Position numbers and translations under genes: made by a program | In this document: positions 1 to 9,056 of the stretch, piece after piece | Numbering within the stretch: position 1 is the stretch's first letter | How the letters are laid out: each line of letters begins with the position of its first letter | Origin: Deinococcus aquaedulcis | GTDB taxonomy: Bacteria > Deinococcota > Deinococci > Deinococcales > Deinococcaceae | Length of the DNA stretch: 64,000 nucleotides | NCBI RefSeq assembly: GCF_019693445.1 | Contig: NZ_JAHRBL010000018.1 | Span: forward strand, 1-64,000 | Direction of reading: 5' to 3' | Notes under the pieces: generated by a model | The model's database searches: none | What the model was told of the DNA's origin: nothing | The model's input: the letters and a program-made list of their open reading frames with translations, nothing else

Positions 1-2
1 CG

Positions 3-89
3 GCCGTTGACGAGCGATGTGCTTGGCTGATGACCCAAGAAGCTCTGGTTTCGCGCACGACGTACTTCCACTGGCTTCCCAATGCGTAA
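3..89 (+). CDS. C-terminal end of an unidentified protein (partial)
   Basis: An open frame enters from the left edge of the window and ends at a TAA at 87-89, giving 28 residues that finish FHWLPNA. The composition (Trp, Arg, Thr, aromatic residues) looks protein-like, but the fragment is too short to assign to a family. It converges on the thioesterase gene that follows. It could be a chance frame; a weak call. Confidence 0.35.
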   Translation, partial: AVDERCAWLMTQEALVSRTTYFHWLPNA

Positions 90-161
90 TGTCCAATCTT
101 TACTTCTTTTTCGTATCAGGCGGAAAAAGTCTCTATCGGCATGAAGAGTGCCCCCTCGTTT

Positions 162-180
162 CTGGTCATCAGCTGACCAG
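162..180. repeat. Short palindrome CTGGTCA-N5-TGACCAG
   Basis: Perfect 7-bp arms separated by 5 nt, lying between the partial gene at the left edge and the 3' end of the thioesterase gene. No T-run follows on either strand, so it is not a classical terminator. Function unknown. Confidence 0.4.
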
Positions 181-234
181 CCGTCGCGCCAACGCCGCCT
201 TTCCCCACACCCCGCCTCCCGCCACCCGCTCCCC

Positions 235-699
235 TTACGCCCCCACCGCGATCACATTGCACGTGCACCGGGCCATGCTGGTGACCCGGCCGCGCTCGTC
301 CTTGATCTCAATGGTCCAGACGAGCACCGTGCGGCCCTGGTAGGCCAGGATGCCTTCGCCGGTCACCCAGCCGTCCGTTACGCCGCGCACATGGGTGCCG
401 TTGAGGTCTACCCCCACCGCCACCTGCCGCTGGGGGTCCAGGTTCAGCCACGAGCCCACGCTGGCGAGTTCCTCGGCCAGGGCAAGGTTGGCACCGCCGT
501 GCAGGCGCCCGGCCGGCTGGCGGTTGCCCTCCACCGGCATCCGCGCCACCACCCGCTCGCGGCCCACCTGCGTGAACTCGATGCCCAGGCGCGCGCCCAG
601 CGTGCCGGACAGGGCGTTCATGCGCCCGGCCAGTTCTTCCGGGCTCAGGGTATCGAGTTCGTGGGGGGTGGGCAGCTGAAGGTCGGGGTGCAGCGTCAT
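235..699 (-). CDS. Hotdog-fold acyl-CoA thioesterase (PaaI/YdiI type)
   Basis: A 154-residue protein, the usual length for a single hotdog domain. The core motif GRLHGGANLALAEELAS spans about residues 64-80. In the PaaI/YdiI branch the HGG loop and the following acidic residue (here E76) form the thioesterase site that hydrolyses acyl-CoA or aromatic acyl-CoA esters in the cytoplasm. The C-terminal strands read as typical hotdog beta-sheet. A TAGCAT hexamer ends 6 nt before the ATG, which supports this start and a leaderless transcript. The physiological substrate cannot be read from sequence; menaquinone-pathway DHNA-CoA thioesterase is one possibility in this family. Confidence 0.85.
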   Translation of the reverse strand: MTLHPDLQLPTPHELDTLSPEELAGRMNALSGTLGARLGIEFTQVGRERVVARMPVEGNRQPAGRLHGGANLALAEELASVGSWLNLDPQRQVAVGVDLNGTHVRGVTDGWVTGEGILAYQGRTVLVWTIEIKDERGRVTSMARCTCNVIAVGA

Positions 700-820
700 G
701 GCCGCATGCTAAGGACATCGCCCCGGAAGTGGAACCTGTCTGGCGCTTTTCCGAACAGGTGGAAACGTATGGGGCAATGTCCTCTTCTTACTTCGCTCGG
801 TTGAAGGGGCGACCTTACCG

Positions 821-1393
821 CTAGCCCTGGCGGTGGGCCAGGGTGCGGCCCACGCCCAGGCCGTGGCGGTAGACCAGTTCGCCGCCCAGAAACCCCCCGG
901 CGCCGGCCAGCAGCAGCCCCGCCCCGGACAGGGTCTTGCCCAGGCCGCGTTTGCCCTTCTTGCGTGCCAGCAGGGACGCCACGTTCAGGGTAAAGGCCAC
1001 CTCGTTGACCAGACCGTGAATCAGGCCGGTGCGCCGGGCCTCGCCCCGGGTGTTCGACCAGTCGGCCCAGCCAGCGGCAATGGCGCCCACCGCGCCCACG
1101 GTTCCCAGCGTCAGGGCCAGATCGGCGGCGGCCTCGTTGCCCCCTGGCGTTTTGGCGGGCAGGTAGTCCAACGCCGCCGCGATCAGCCAGCCGCCCAGCG
1201 GCAGGTGAATCAGGATGGGGTGCAGTGGGTGGCCCAGCCCCTCGCCGTGCAGCGCGTCCAGCAGCGCGGGGGGCAGATGGTCTTCGGCCTGCCGCAACAG
1301 GGTCTGCAGGTGCTCGGCCGTGACTTCCAGGGTGTCGTGGTTGCTGAGCAGGTCCTCGGCGGCGTGGGCGGGCGGGGTGTGGCTCTTGAGCAT
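821..1393 (-). CDS. DUF2231 family membrane protein
   Basis: A 190-residue protein with a soluble N-terminus and about four hydrophobic segments. The signature GHPLHPILIHLPLGGW at residues 54-69 carries three histidines (H55, H58, H63), the hallmark of DUF2231 proteins. Members are predicted inner-membrane proteins of unknown function; the histidines suggest metal or heme ligation, which is inference. A strong GGAGG ribosome site lies just upstream of the ATG. It follows the thioesterase gene on the same strand but with about 120 bp between them, so co-transcription is not evident. Confidence 0.85.
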   Translation of the reverse strand: MLKSHTPPAHAAEDLLSNHDTLEVTAEHLQTLLRQAEDHLPPALLDALHGEGLGHPLHPILIHLPLGGWLIAAALDYLPAKTPGGNEAAADLALTLGTVGAVGAIAAGWADWSNTRGEARRTGLIHGLVNEVAFTLNVASLLARKKGKRGLGKTLSGAGLLLAGAGGFLGGELVYRHGLGVGRTLAHRQG

Positions 1394-1600
1394 GAGGGTC
1401 CCTCCTGCGCCCTACCGTGGCACCCGGCCCAGCCCGGCATATGGGAAGCGGGTTCAGGCGCGTTTAGAGGGGCAGAAGGGGGAACCCCTTGGGGGCGCTG
1501 AAGACGAGCGCCAGGGGTTCAGCTGGTGCCTGGGAGCGAGGCGGCCACACGCCAAGCGTCAAGCCTCGAAAAGCCCAACAGCACTTCCATCATCCTCTGC

Positions 1601-2572
<972 letters not shown>

Positions 2573-2743
2573 GGGCCCCAGGATAGGGGAGAGGGCCAGG
2601 GTCTGTAGGGCAAGGGGAAGGATGGTCGGGCAGCGTCCTGTGCGCCATTCAGGCGCAAAGAAATGTGGGGATAAGCTGTGGGCCATCTCAAACCGCTCCA
2701 GCCGCGAGTGACTCATGCTCTGTTCTCGTTCCAGCGGAAGTTT

Positions 2744-3172
2744 ATGCTGCTGGATATGAAGCGCGTGCTCCTGGCCTCCCTGCTGCTGCTGCCTGCCTGC
2801 AACGCCAGCGGTCCAGAACGCGACCCAGAAGGTACCCTTCAACCCAGCAAGAAGCGCACGGATGTCCAATGGGTCGAGCGTGGGGACTCCATTCCGTTTC
2901 GTCTCGTTGGTGGTGATACCAACGTGTTCTATCGCGCTGGTGAAAGTTGGGAACGTGTGGTGAAACGCCCCAGTCAGGATGCTGCGGCAGCATGCGATGC
3001 CACCATGACGCTGATGCCTTACGGGGACGGTGAGGGGTTCCCAATTGACACCCGGACAGAACAGGTTGGCTGGACCACCCTCAAGCGGGTGAAGCCAGGG
3101 GTGTATTTCTTCAGGACCAACACCAATCGCGCCTCCTGCACCTACACCGTGACGTTTTCCCCAGCACGCTAA
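2744..3172 (+). CDS. Putative lipoprotein, unknown function
   Basis: A 142-residue product (138 if the second ATG at 2756 is used). It starts with a positively charged n-region (MKR), a leucine-rich core and a lipobox LPAC, so the mature protein is probably lipid-anchored at Cys and exported. The rest is a small beta-rich domain with two further cysteines that could form a disulfide. Base composition is slightly lower in GC than the neighbours. A hairpin terminator sits 13 bp after the stop. No family was recognised. Confidence 0.7.
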   Translation: MLLDMKRVLLASLLLLPACNASGPERDPEGTLQPSKKRTDVQWVERGDSIPFRLVGGDTNVFYRAGESWERVVKRPSQDAAAACDATMTLMPYGDGEGFPIDTRTEQVGWTTLKRVKPGVYFFRTNTNRASCTYTVTFSPAR

Positions 3173-3184
3173 GACTGCCCAACG

Positions 3185-3207
3185 AAGACACCCTTTGGGG
3201 CGTCTTT
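3185..3207 (+). terminator. Rho-independent terminator of the lipoprotein gene
   Basis: Arms AAGAC-A-CCC and GGG-C-GTCTT (one mismatch) around a TTTG loop, followed by TTT, 13 bp downstream of the lipoprotein stop codon. Confidence 0.65.
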
Positions 3208-3372
3208 GCCTGGCTTCAGCCGACAAGAGGAGGTGTGCCGCAAGGCCGTAGCCTCACGACCAGCCAAAACGGAGGGGGCGGGCCGGTCACACCTGGTGAG
3301 CCAGGGGGCGGTGGAATTGGCGCTTCCCTCCACAGCACGTCCCGATCAACGGCTGTGACGTTGATCGGCGGC

Positions 3373-3681
3373 TCAGGGTTCGTCCGTGGCCCGTTTGATG
3401 ACCTCGAACCAATTGCCGACCACCCACAGGGGCAGCGCCCCCGCCACAGAGGTCAGGGCAAAGCTGACTGTGAAGAACAGAAAGAGCGCATTGCGCAGTG
3501 TGGGCCACAAGGCGAGCCAGAAACTTGCCAACGTTGTGACCAGACGGGTCAGCAGCACGCCGAGAAATCCCCGCTGTCCCAGGTCAGCGCAAAGATCAAA
3601 ACGGACAGACCGTTCCGTCTGGACGGCATTGCGTGACGGCGGTGTTCGGCCCCAAGGGTTTCTGAACGTCGGTCTCGCCAT
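3373..3681 (-). CDS. Small hypothetical membrane protein
   Basis: A 102-residue frame with a polar Arg-rich N-terminus and two probable membrane segments (around FLGVLLTRLVTTLASFWLAL and ALFLFFTVSFALTSVAGAL), ending in a charged tail. The hydrophobicity pattern and lack of a competing plus-strand gene make it plausible. An upstream ATG at 3744 would add 21 polar residues. No convincing ribosome site or -10 hexamer decides the start. No family recognised; it may also be a decayed gene, as transposase debris lies beside it. Confidence 0.45.
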   Translation of the reverse strand: MARPTFRNPWGRTPPSRNAVQTERSVRFDLCADLGQRGFLGVLLTRLVTTLASFWLALWPTLRNALFLFFTVSFALTSVAGALPLWVVGNWFEVIKRATDEP

Positions 3682-3791
3682 GTCAGGCCTGACAAGTTCA
3701 CCCTCTTGTTTCTGGGTCTCCCGTTCTTGATGATGCCCGAGCATGCGTCAGGTGTCGTGGCCTCACAGCCAGAGCGGCACGGCGGCGACGG

Positions 3792-3878
3792 TCAACCAAC
3801 CTGATCACTCACCGCACGCTTGTCGTACCGAGTGGCACGACGCCGAAGCTGTTTGGGGCGGCCAACTATCACCTTGGT
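3792..3878 (-). pseudogene. Remnant of an IS5-family transposase C-terminus
   Basis: Reading the minus strand between two stop codons gives about 28 residues including GRPKQLRRRATRYDKRAV. The ATRYDK block preceded by a GRLK-like stretch is typical of the extreme C-terminus of IS5-group DDE transposases. The rest of the gene is missing upstream, and no terminal inverted repeats are visible. It is therefore a scar of a past insertion rather than a mobile element. Confidence 0.5.
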
Positions 3879-3888
3879 CTACAGGCCC

Positions 3889-4233
3889 TTAGCCCAGCAC
3901 GCGGTAGGCGCTCAGCATCCGCAGCACCGAGAGCACCAGCACCGCGATCCAGAGCGCGTGGTCGGTGCTGGGAATGACCTGGGTGCCGTGGTCGCCCGCG
4001 TAGCGTTTGCGCGCCCGCCACGCCAGGGCCAGAGCAATCAGGGGCAGGACCACAGCGAAGACATCGAAGTGATACCCCTGTACATGCTCAAGGCTGCCGG
4101 GACCATTGCTGGACCGCTCCTCCTGCCGCAGATAAAAGTGAACAAAGTACGGCGCGATGGCCAGCCCCAGGGCCCAGAACATGGCGCGGCGCAGCTCGGC
4201 TTCGGCCGGCGCTAATGGCATGAATTGTGTCAT
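3889..4233 (-). CDS. Small membrane protein, unknown function
   Basis: A 114-residue protein with about three transmembrane segments (around residues 18-36, 55-72 and 90-112). A TATACT hexamer ends 7 nt before the ATG, a near-consensus -10 for a leaderless message. It resembles the next minus-strand gene in size and topology (both have a hydrophobic segment, an Arg/Ala stretch WRAR or WARG, then LWLxVL near the C-terminus), so the two may be distant paralogues. Function unknown. Confidence 0.75.
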   Translation of the reverse strand: MTQFMPLAPAEAELRRAMFWALGLAIAPYFVHFYLRQEERSSNGPGSLEHVQGYHFDVFAVVLPLIALALAWRARKRYAGDHGTQVIPSTDHALWIAVLVLSVLRMLSAYRVLG

Positions 4234-4329
4234 GGCTTTCAGTATAGTTGCCCCGGAATTCGCTGGGGGCCAGATTGGGGAGGATCAGAGCAGGCGAGCC
4301 TCTGGCCGCTGGCTTTCCAGAAAGTGCCC

Positions 4330-4671
4330 TTACAGCGGAAACCGAAGCCACACGGCCGTCAGCAATTTCACTGCACCCAGCGCCAGCACGCCCAGCCACA
4401 GCAACTGCTCGTCGCGCGGCAGGCGCGGGGTCCCCGCCGCCTTCAGATACTGCCCCCGGGCCCACAGCGCCAGCCCCAGGCCCACAGCGCACAGCACCAG
4501 ATCCAGCAGGTCCACCCGGTAGCCCGAGGTAAAGGGCGCGCGGTCGGCCCAGTGGGTGTTTTCGATGAGCTGAAACACCGAGAAGTTCAGCAAAAAGCCG
4601 ACGGCCACCGTCAACAGTGCGGCCACCAGCCGGCGCCGCAGCAGGGGCAGGGCAGAAGCAGGGCTGGACAT
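4330..4671 (-). CDS. Small membrane protein, probable paralogue of the 3889-4233 protein
   Basis: A 113-residue protein with an Arg-rich start and three predicted membrane helices. The second ATG of the open frame (4671) is chosen because TACATT ends 6 nt upstream. It shares the pattern of a middle hydrophobic segment, a short WARGQ-type basic stretch and a final LWLGVLALG helix with its neighbour at 3889-4233. It is divergent from bioB, with about 110 bp between the starts. Function unknown. Confidence 0.75.
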   Translation of the reverse strand: MSSPASALPLLRRRLVAALLTVAVGFLLNFSVFQLIENTHWADRAPFTSGYRVDLLDLVLCAVGLGLALWARGQYLKAAGTPRLPRDEQLLWLGVLALGAVKLLTAVWLRFPL

Positions 4672-4732
4672 GGGGGCAATGTAGGCGCAGGCCAACGGCG
4701 GCGCTGCCGCATCTGCCCGCCCCTTGCACCCG

Positions 4733-4791
4733 GTTCAGCCTCGCCCTGCCCCGTTCAGCTCCTGCCCTACACTGCTGAACGAATGCTGAAC
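4733..4791. promoter_or_regulatory. bioB promoter with four-half-site operator
   Basis: Two GTTCAGC half-sites (4733-4739, 4753-4759) are followed by two inverted GCTGAAC half-sites (4774-4780, 4785-4791). The inner pair forms a perfect inverted repeat with a 14-nt spacer, and that spacer holds the putative -10 TACACT (4768-4773). The last half-site overlaps the bioB start codon. A regulator bound here would cover the -10 and the start. The 14-nt spacing resembles BirA operators, but the half-site sequence is different. Confidence 0.65.
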
Positions 4792-5829
4792 CTTGACACC
4801 CTGGCTGGGCGCGTGCTGCGCGGCGAACGGCTTTCTCACCGCGAAGGCCTGGACCTTCTGAACCTGCCCGACCACGACACCCTGCGCCTTGTGGACGCCG
4901 CGTGGCGCGTGCGCCGCGAAGCCTTTGGTGACCGCGTGAAGGTGAACGTCCTGCTGAACGCCAAAAGCGGCATCTGCGCCGAGGACTGCCATTACTGCTC
5001 GCAGGCCAAGGGCGCCGAGACCGACATTCCCCGCTACCGCGTGCTGCACCCGCGCGAGATGCTGGAAGAAGCCAGGAAAGCCCAGGCGGCGGGCGCGCAG
5101 CGCTACTGCATTGTGCTGGCCGGGCGCGGCGGCACCTGGAGCGAGGTGGAGCAGGTGGGCGAGGCCACGCGGCTGATCAAGGCCGAAACCGGCCTGGAAG
5201 TCTGCGCCTGCATGGGCCTGCTGCTGGGCGAGGAAGGCCAGAAGAAAGCCCAGGCCCTCCGCGAGGCCGGCGTGGACGCCTACAACCACAACCTCAATAC
5301 CCATGAAGACCACTACGGCAACATCTGCTCCACGCACACCTACGCCGACCGGGTGGAAACCCTGACCCACGCGGCGCAGGCGGGCATGAGCACCTGCAGC
5401 GGCGTGATTATCGGCATGGGCGAGAGCCTGGAACAGATCGTGGATCTGGCCGCCACCCTGCGGGACCGGGGCGCGGACTCGATTCCGGTGAACTTCCTGA
5501 TTCCTATTGACGGCACTGGCCTGGACGGTGCCCAGACCACCGCGCACTTCACGCCGTGGTTCTGCCTGCGGGTGCTGTCTCTGTTCCGGCTGCTGAACCC
5601 CCGCGCCGAACTGCGCGCCAGCGCCGGGCGCGAACTGCACCTGCGCAGCCTGCAACCGCTGGCGCTGCTGGTGGCCAACTCCATCTTCCTGGGCAACTAC
5701 CTGACCGAAGAGGGGCAGGCCGCCGGCGCCGACTGGGCCATGATCGAGGACCTGGGCCTGCACGCCGACGCATCTGGCCCGCACCGCCTGAACGCCCAGC
5801 CCCAGCCCGTGCCCGCCCTGGGCGACTGA
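4783..5829 (+). CDS. bioB: Biotin synthase
   Basis: A 348-residue radical SAM enzyme that inserts sulfur into dethiobiotin to make biotin, the last step of the pathway. The [4Fe-4S]-SAM motif CAEDCHYC (C65, C69, C72) and the YNHNLNT block typical of BioB are present, and the length matches the family. The ATG at 4783 is chosen because family homology begins there and TACACT ends 9 nt upstream; the frame remains open upstream without homology. It heads bioB-bioD-bioA-bioF, with bioD starting 8 nt after its stop. Probably repressed through the operator overlapping its promoter. Confidence 0.96.
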   Translation: MLNLDTLAGRVLRGERLSHREGLDLLNLPDHDTLRLVDAAWRVRREAFGDRVKVNVLLNAKSGICAEDCHYCSQAKGAETDIPRYRVLHPREMLEEARKAQAAGAQRYCIVLAGRGGTWSEVEQVGEATRLIKAETGLEVCACMGLLLGEEGQKKAQALREAGVDAYNHNLNTHEDHYGNICSTHTYADRVETLTHAAQAGMSTCSGVIIGMGESLEQIVDLAATLRDRGADSIPVNFLIPIDGTGLDGAQTTAHFTPWFCLRVLSLFRLLNPRAELRASAGRELHLRSLQPLALLVANSIFLGNYLTEEGQAAGADWAMIEDLGLHADASGPHRLNAQPQPVPALGD

Positions 5830-5837
5830 GGCGCGCG

Positions 5838-6479
5838 GTGCACCCCACCTTCTTTGTCACCGGCACCGATACCGGCGTGGGCAAGACGGTTCTGAGCGCC
5901 GCGCTGTGCCGCGCCTGGGGGGCCGCCTACTGGAAGCCCCTGCAAACCGGCGCGCAGGATGGCGACAACGACACCCGCGAGGTGGCCCGGCTGGCGGGCC
6001 TGCGCCCTCAGCAGGTCTTCGCCCCGGCCCGGGTGTACGCGGGCCCCTTTGCCCCCGAATGGGCCGCCACGCTGGAAGGCACGCGCGTCTCGGTGGCCGA
6101 GGTGCTGGCCGGCCGCCCCGCCCCCGCCGGGCCCCTGATCGTGGAAGGCGCGGGCGGCGTGCTGGTGCCGGTAAACGAGCAGGAGACGATGCTGGACCTG
6201 ATGGCCGCGCTGGGCGCCCCGGTGATCGTGGCGGCGCGCAGCGCGCTGGGCACCATCAACCACACCCTCCTGACCGTGGGGGCGCTGCGGGCCCGGGGCC
6301 TGCGGGTGCACGGCGTGGTCCTGATCGGCCCCCCCGCGCCCCACAACCGGGGCGCCATCGAGCGCCACGGCGCCGTGCGCGTGCTGGCCGACCTGCCCCC
6401 GCTGGGCAGGGTGACGACGGAAACGGTCGCGCAGGCCGCCGCGCTCTTTGGGCCCCTGGAGCCGCTGCATGTCCACTGA
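5838..6479 (+). CDS. bioD: Dethiobiotin synthetase
   Basis: A 213-residue ATP-dependent carboxylase-cyclase that converts DAPA and CO2 to dethiobiotin. The N-terminal P-loop GTDTGVGKT lies at residues 9-17, and the later VEGAGGVLVP block is the second BioD signature. Start is a GTG; the match to family N-termini begins right after it. Its 3' end overlaps bioA by 11 nt, implying translational coupling in the biotin operon. Confidence 0.95.
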   Translation: MHPTFFVTGTDTGVGKTVLSAALCRAWGAAYWKPLQTGAQDGDNDTREVARLAGLRPQQVFAPARVYAGPFAPEWAATLEGTRVSVAEVLAGRPAPAGPLIVEGAGGVLVPVNEQETMLDLMAALGAPVIVAARSALGTINHTLLTVGALRARGLRVHGVVLIGPPAPHNRGAIERHGAVRVLADLPPLGRVTTETVAQAAALFGPLEPLHVH

Positions 6480-7803
6480 CCCCATCCTGGCGCTGGACGC
6501 CCGGCACGTCTGGCACCCCTTCACGCAGGCGCGCACGGCGCCGGACCCCACTGTGATCACGCGCGGTGAGGGCGCCAGCCTGTACACAGCGGACGGAACG
6601 CAGCTGCTGGACCTCGTGAGTTCGTGGTGGGTGAACCTGCACGGGCACGCCCACCCGCACATTGCTGGGGCGATTGCCGCGCAGGCGCACGCGCTGGAAC
6701 ACGTGATTTTCGCGGGCTTTACCCACGCGCCCGCCGCCACGCTGGCCGCCCGGCTGGCCGAACAGCTGCCCGGCGACCTGAACCGTGTCTTCTACTCCGA
6801 CAACGGCTCGACCGCCGTGGAAGTGGCGCTGAAAATCGCCCTGCAGGCCGCCCACAACCGGGGCGAGGCCCGCACCCGCCTGCTGGCCTTTGAAGGCGGT
6901 TATCACGGTGACACCTTCGGCGCCATGAGTGCCGGGGCCAGCAGCGGCTTTTACGCGCCGTTTCAGGACAAGCTGTTTGACGTGACCTTCCTGCCATACC
7001 CCGCCACCTGGGATGGGGACCCGGCGGTGGAGGCCAAGGAGGCGGCGGCCCTGAACGCCCTGGACGCCGCGCTGGGCGAGGATGTGGCGGCCATCCTCCT
7101 GGAACCGCTGCTGCAGGGGGCCGCCGGCATGCGCCTGACCCGCCCCGCCTTTGTGGACGAGGTGATGCGCCGCGTGCGGGGGGCGGGGGCCCTGGTGATT
7201 TTCGACGAGGTGATGACCGGGTTTGGCCGTACTGGGCAGCTGTGGGCCGCCCGCCACCTGCAAAGTGCCCCGGACCTGATGTGCCTCAGCAAGGGCCTGA
7301 CCGGCGGCTTTCTGCCAATGGGCGTGACCGCCACCACGGAAGCGCTGTACCGCGCCTTTGACGGGGATTCCTTTGCCCAGGCGTTCGCCCACGGCCATTC
7401 GTACACCGCCAATCCGCTGGCCTGCGCGGCGGCCCTGGCCTCGCTGGACCTCACCCTGAGCCCGGAAACGGCGGCGCACTGGGCGCGGATCGGCGCGGCG
7501 CACGCGGCCTTCCTGCCCGAACTGGCCGCGCACCCCTGCATTCAGCACGTGCGCCAGTGCGGCACCGTCCTGGCCGCCGAGATTCACGGCGCGGGCGAGT
7601 ACGGCGGCAACGTCAGCCTGGACCTGCGCCGCTTTTTCGCCGCGCGCGGGCTGCTGCTGCGCCCGCTGGGCAACGTGGTGTACCTGCTGCCGCCGTATAT
7701 CGTCACGAACGAGGAACTGCGCCAGGGCCACGAGGCCCTGCTGGCCGCCGCCACGGGGTTTGGCCGCCTGCATGGGGGCGCGCGCGGGGAAGGGGCCTCG
7801 TGA
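6469..7803 (+). CDS. bioA: Adenosylmethionine-8-amino-7-oxononanoate aminotransferase
   Basis: A 444-residue class III PLP aminotransferase that forms 7,8-diaminopelargonate (DAPA), using SAM as amino donor in the canonical enzyme. The N-terminus HVWHPFTQ is characteristic of BioA. The PLP lysine is about K275 in the LSKGLTGG block, with the acidic FDEVMTGFGRTG motif upstream of it. The ATG at 6469 overlaps the end of bioD, and its stop overlaps the GTG of bioF (GTGA), so the three are translationally coupled. Confidence 0.95.
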   Translation: MSTDPILALDARHVWHPFTQARTAPDPTVITRGEGASLYTADGTQLLDLVSSWWVNLHGHAHPHIAGAIAAQAHALEHVIFAGFTHAPAATLAARLAEQLPGDLNRVFYSDNGSTAVEVALKIALQAAHNRGEARTRLLAFEGGYHGDTFGAMSAGASSGFYAPFQDKLFDVTFLPYPATWDGDPAVEAKEAAALNALDAALGEDVAAILLEPLLQGAAGMRLTRPAFVDEVMRRVRGAGALVIFDEVMTGFGRTGQLWAARHLQSAPDLMCLSKGLTGGFLPMGVTATTEALYRAFDGDSFAQAFAHGHSYTANPLACAAALASLDLTLSPETAAHWARIGAAHAAFLPELAAHPCIQHVRQCGTVLAAEIHGAGEYGGNVSLDLRRFFAARGLLLRPLGNVVYLLPPYIVTNEELRQGHEALLAAATGFGRLHGGARGEGAS

Positions 7804-9005
7804 GCTGGGCGGTGCTGGAAGAGCGCCTGGCTACCCTGCAAGCCACCCACCGCGAGCGCACCCTGCACGACTGGACGCCCGACCCCCAGCCCGGGTACGT
7901 GCGGGTGAACGGGGCGCGCCTGCTGGACCTCGCCTCGAACGATTACCTGGGGCTGTCGCGCCGGGCCTGGACGCCCGAGACCGCCCAGGCGGCCCTGCGC
8001 GGCCACCTCCTGCCCGCAGAAACGGAAGTGGTGCTGGACGCCCTGACCCGTTACGGCGCCGGGGCCGCGCGGCTGATCAACGGCAACCACCCGGTGTATG
8101 CCCTGCTGGAACGCGAACTGGCCGACCTGAAATGCACCCAGGCCGCGCTGGTGTTCGGCAGTGGACTGGCCGCCAACCTGGGCGTGATTCCTGCGCTGGT
8201 GGGCCGGGGCGACGCCGTGTTCAGCGACGCCCTGAACCACGCGTCCATCATTGACGGTGTGCGCCTGAGCCGCGCCCAGACGCACATCTACCCCACGCGG
8301 GATCTGGGGGTCCTGGAAGAGGCGCTGCGGGCCAGCCCTGCCCCCCGCAAGCTGATCGTCACCGATGCCCTGTTCAGCATGGACGGCACCCTGGCCCCGC
8401 TGCCCGAACTGGTGGCCCTGAAACGCCGCTACGGCGCGTGGCTGATGGTGGACGAGGCCCATACCGGCGGCGTGTACGGTCCCCAGGGCGCCGGGCTGGC
8501 CCACGCGCAGGGGGTAGGCGCTGGAATTGACGTCCTGATGGGTACCCTGGGCAAGGCGTACGGCAGCGTGGGCGCCTATGTCGCCGGGGACGAGGTGCTG
8601 ATTCGCTACCTGCTGAACACCGCGCGCACGTTCATCTTCACGACAGGTCTACCCCCTGCAAATATTGCCGTGAGCCTGCTGAACGTGCTGCAGGCCCGCA
8701 GCATGGACGCCGAGCGCCGCACCTTGCAGGGCCACGCCGCAAGGTTTCGCCGCGCCCTGACCGCCCAGGGGCTGGACACCGCTGGCAGCGAGTCCCAGGT
8801 GGTCCCGGTGGTCCTGGGCGCCGAGGACGTGACCCTGCGCCGCGCGGCGCAGCTGCGTGCCCAGGGCTTTGGCGCCGTGGCTATTCGCCCGCCCACCGTG
8901 GCGCCGGGGAGCACCCGCATCCGCTTCGCCCTCAGCGCGGCGCACGAGTGGGCGGATCTGGAACGGTGCGTGGACGCCCTGGTCCCGGCCCAGCCCGCGC
9001 GCTGA
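7800..9005 (+). CDS. bioF: 8-amino-7-oxononanoate synthase
   Basis: A 401-residue alpha-oxoamine synthase that condenses a pimeloyl thioester with alanine. It shows the glycine-rich LASNDYLGL start, the MVDEAHTGGVYG aspartate region and the PLP lysine at about K252 in GTLGKAYGS. Start is a GTG that overlaps the bioA stop. With bioB, bioD and bioA it completes the four-step conserved arm of biotin synthesis; no bioC/bioH or other pimelate-forming gene is present in the window. Confidence 0.94.
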   Translation: MSWAVLEERLATLQATHRERTLHDWTPDPQPGYVRVNGARLLDLASNDYLGLSRRAWTPETAQAALRGHLLPAETEVVLDALTRYGAGAARLINGNHPVYALLERELADLKCTQAALVFGSGLAANLGVIPALVGRGDAVFSDALNHASIIDGVRLSRAQTHIYPTRDLGVLEEALRASPAPRKLIVTDALFSMDGTLAPLPELVALKRRYGAWLMVDEAHTGGVYGPQGAGLAHAQGVGAGIDVLMGTLGKAYGSVGAYVAGDEVLIRYLLNTARTFIFTTGLPPANIAVSLLNVLQARSMDAERRTLQGHAARFRRALTAQGLDTAGSESQVVPVVLGAEDVTLRRAAQLRAQGFGAVAIRPPTVAPGSTRIRFALSAAHEWADLERCVDALVPAQPAR

Positions 9006-9056
9006 TCAGTGGCCGGCACCCGGTCCGGGGCGCCGCTTTCCCGTACCCTGCGGGCC

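Noticed and set aside
3235..3636. Plus-strand frame of 133 codons
   Set aside because: Gly/Gln-rich with no hydrophobic core or motif; the minus-strand frame there has membrane-like character.
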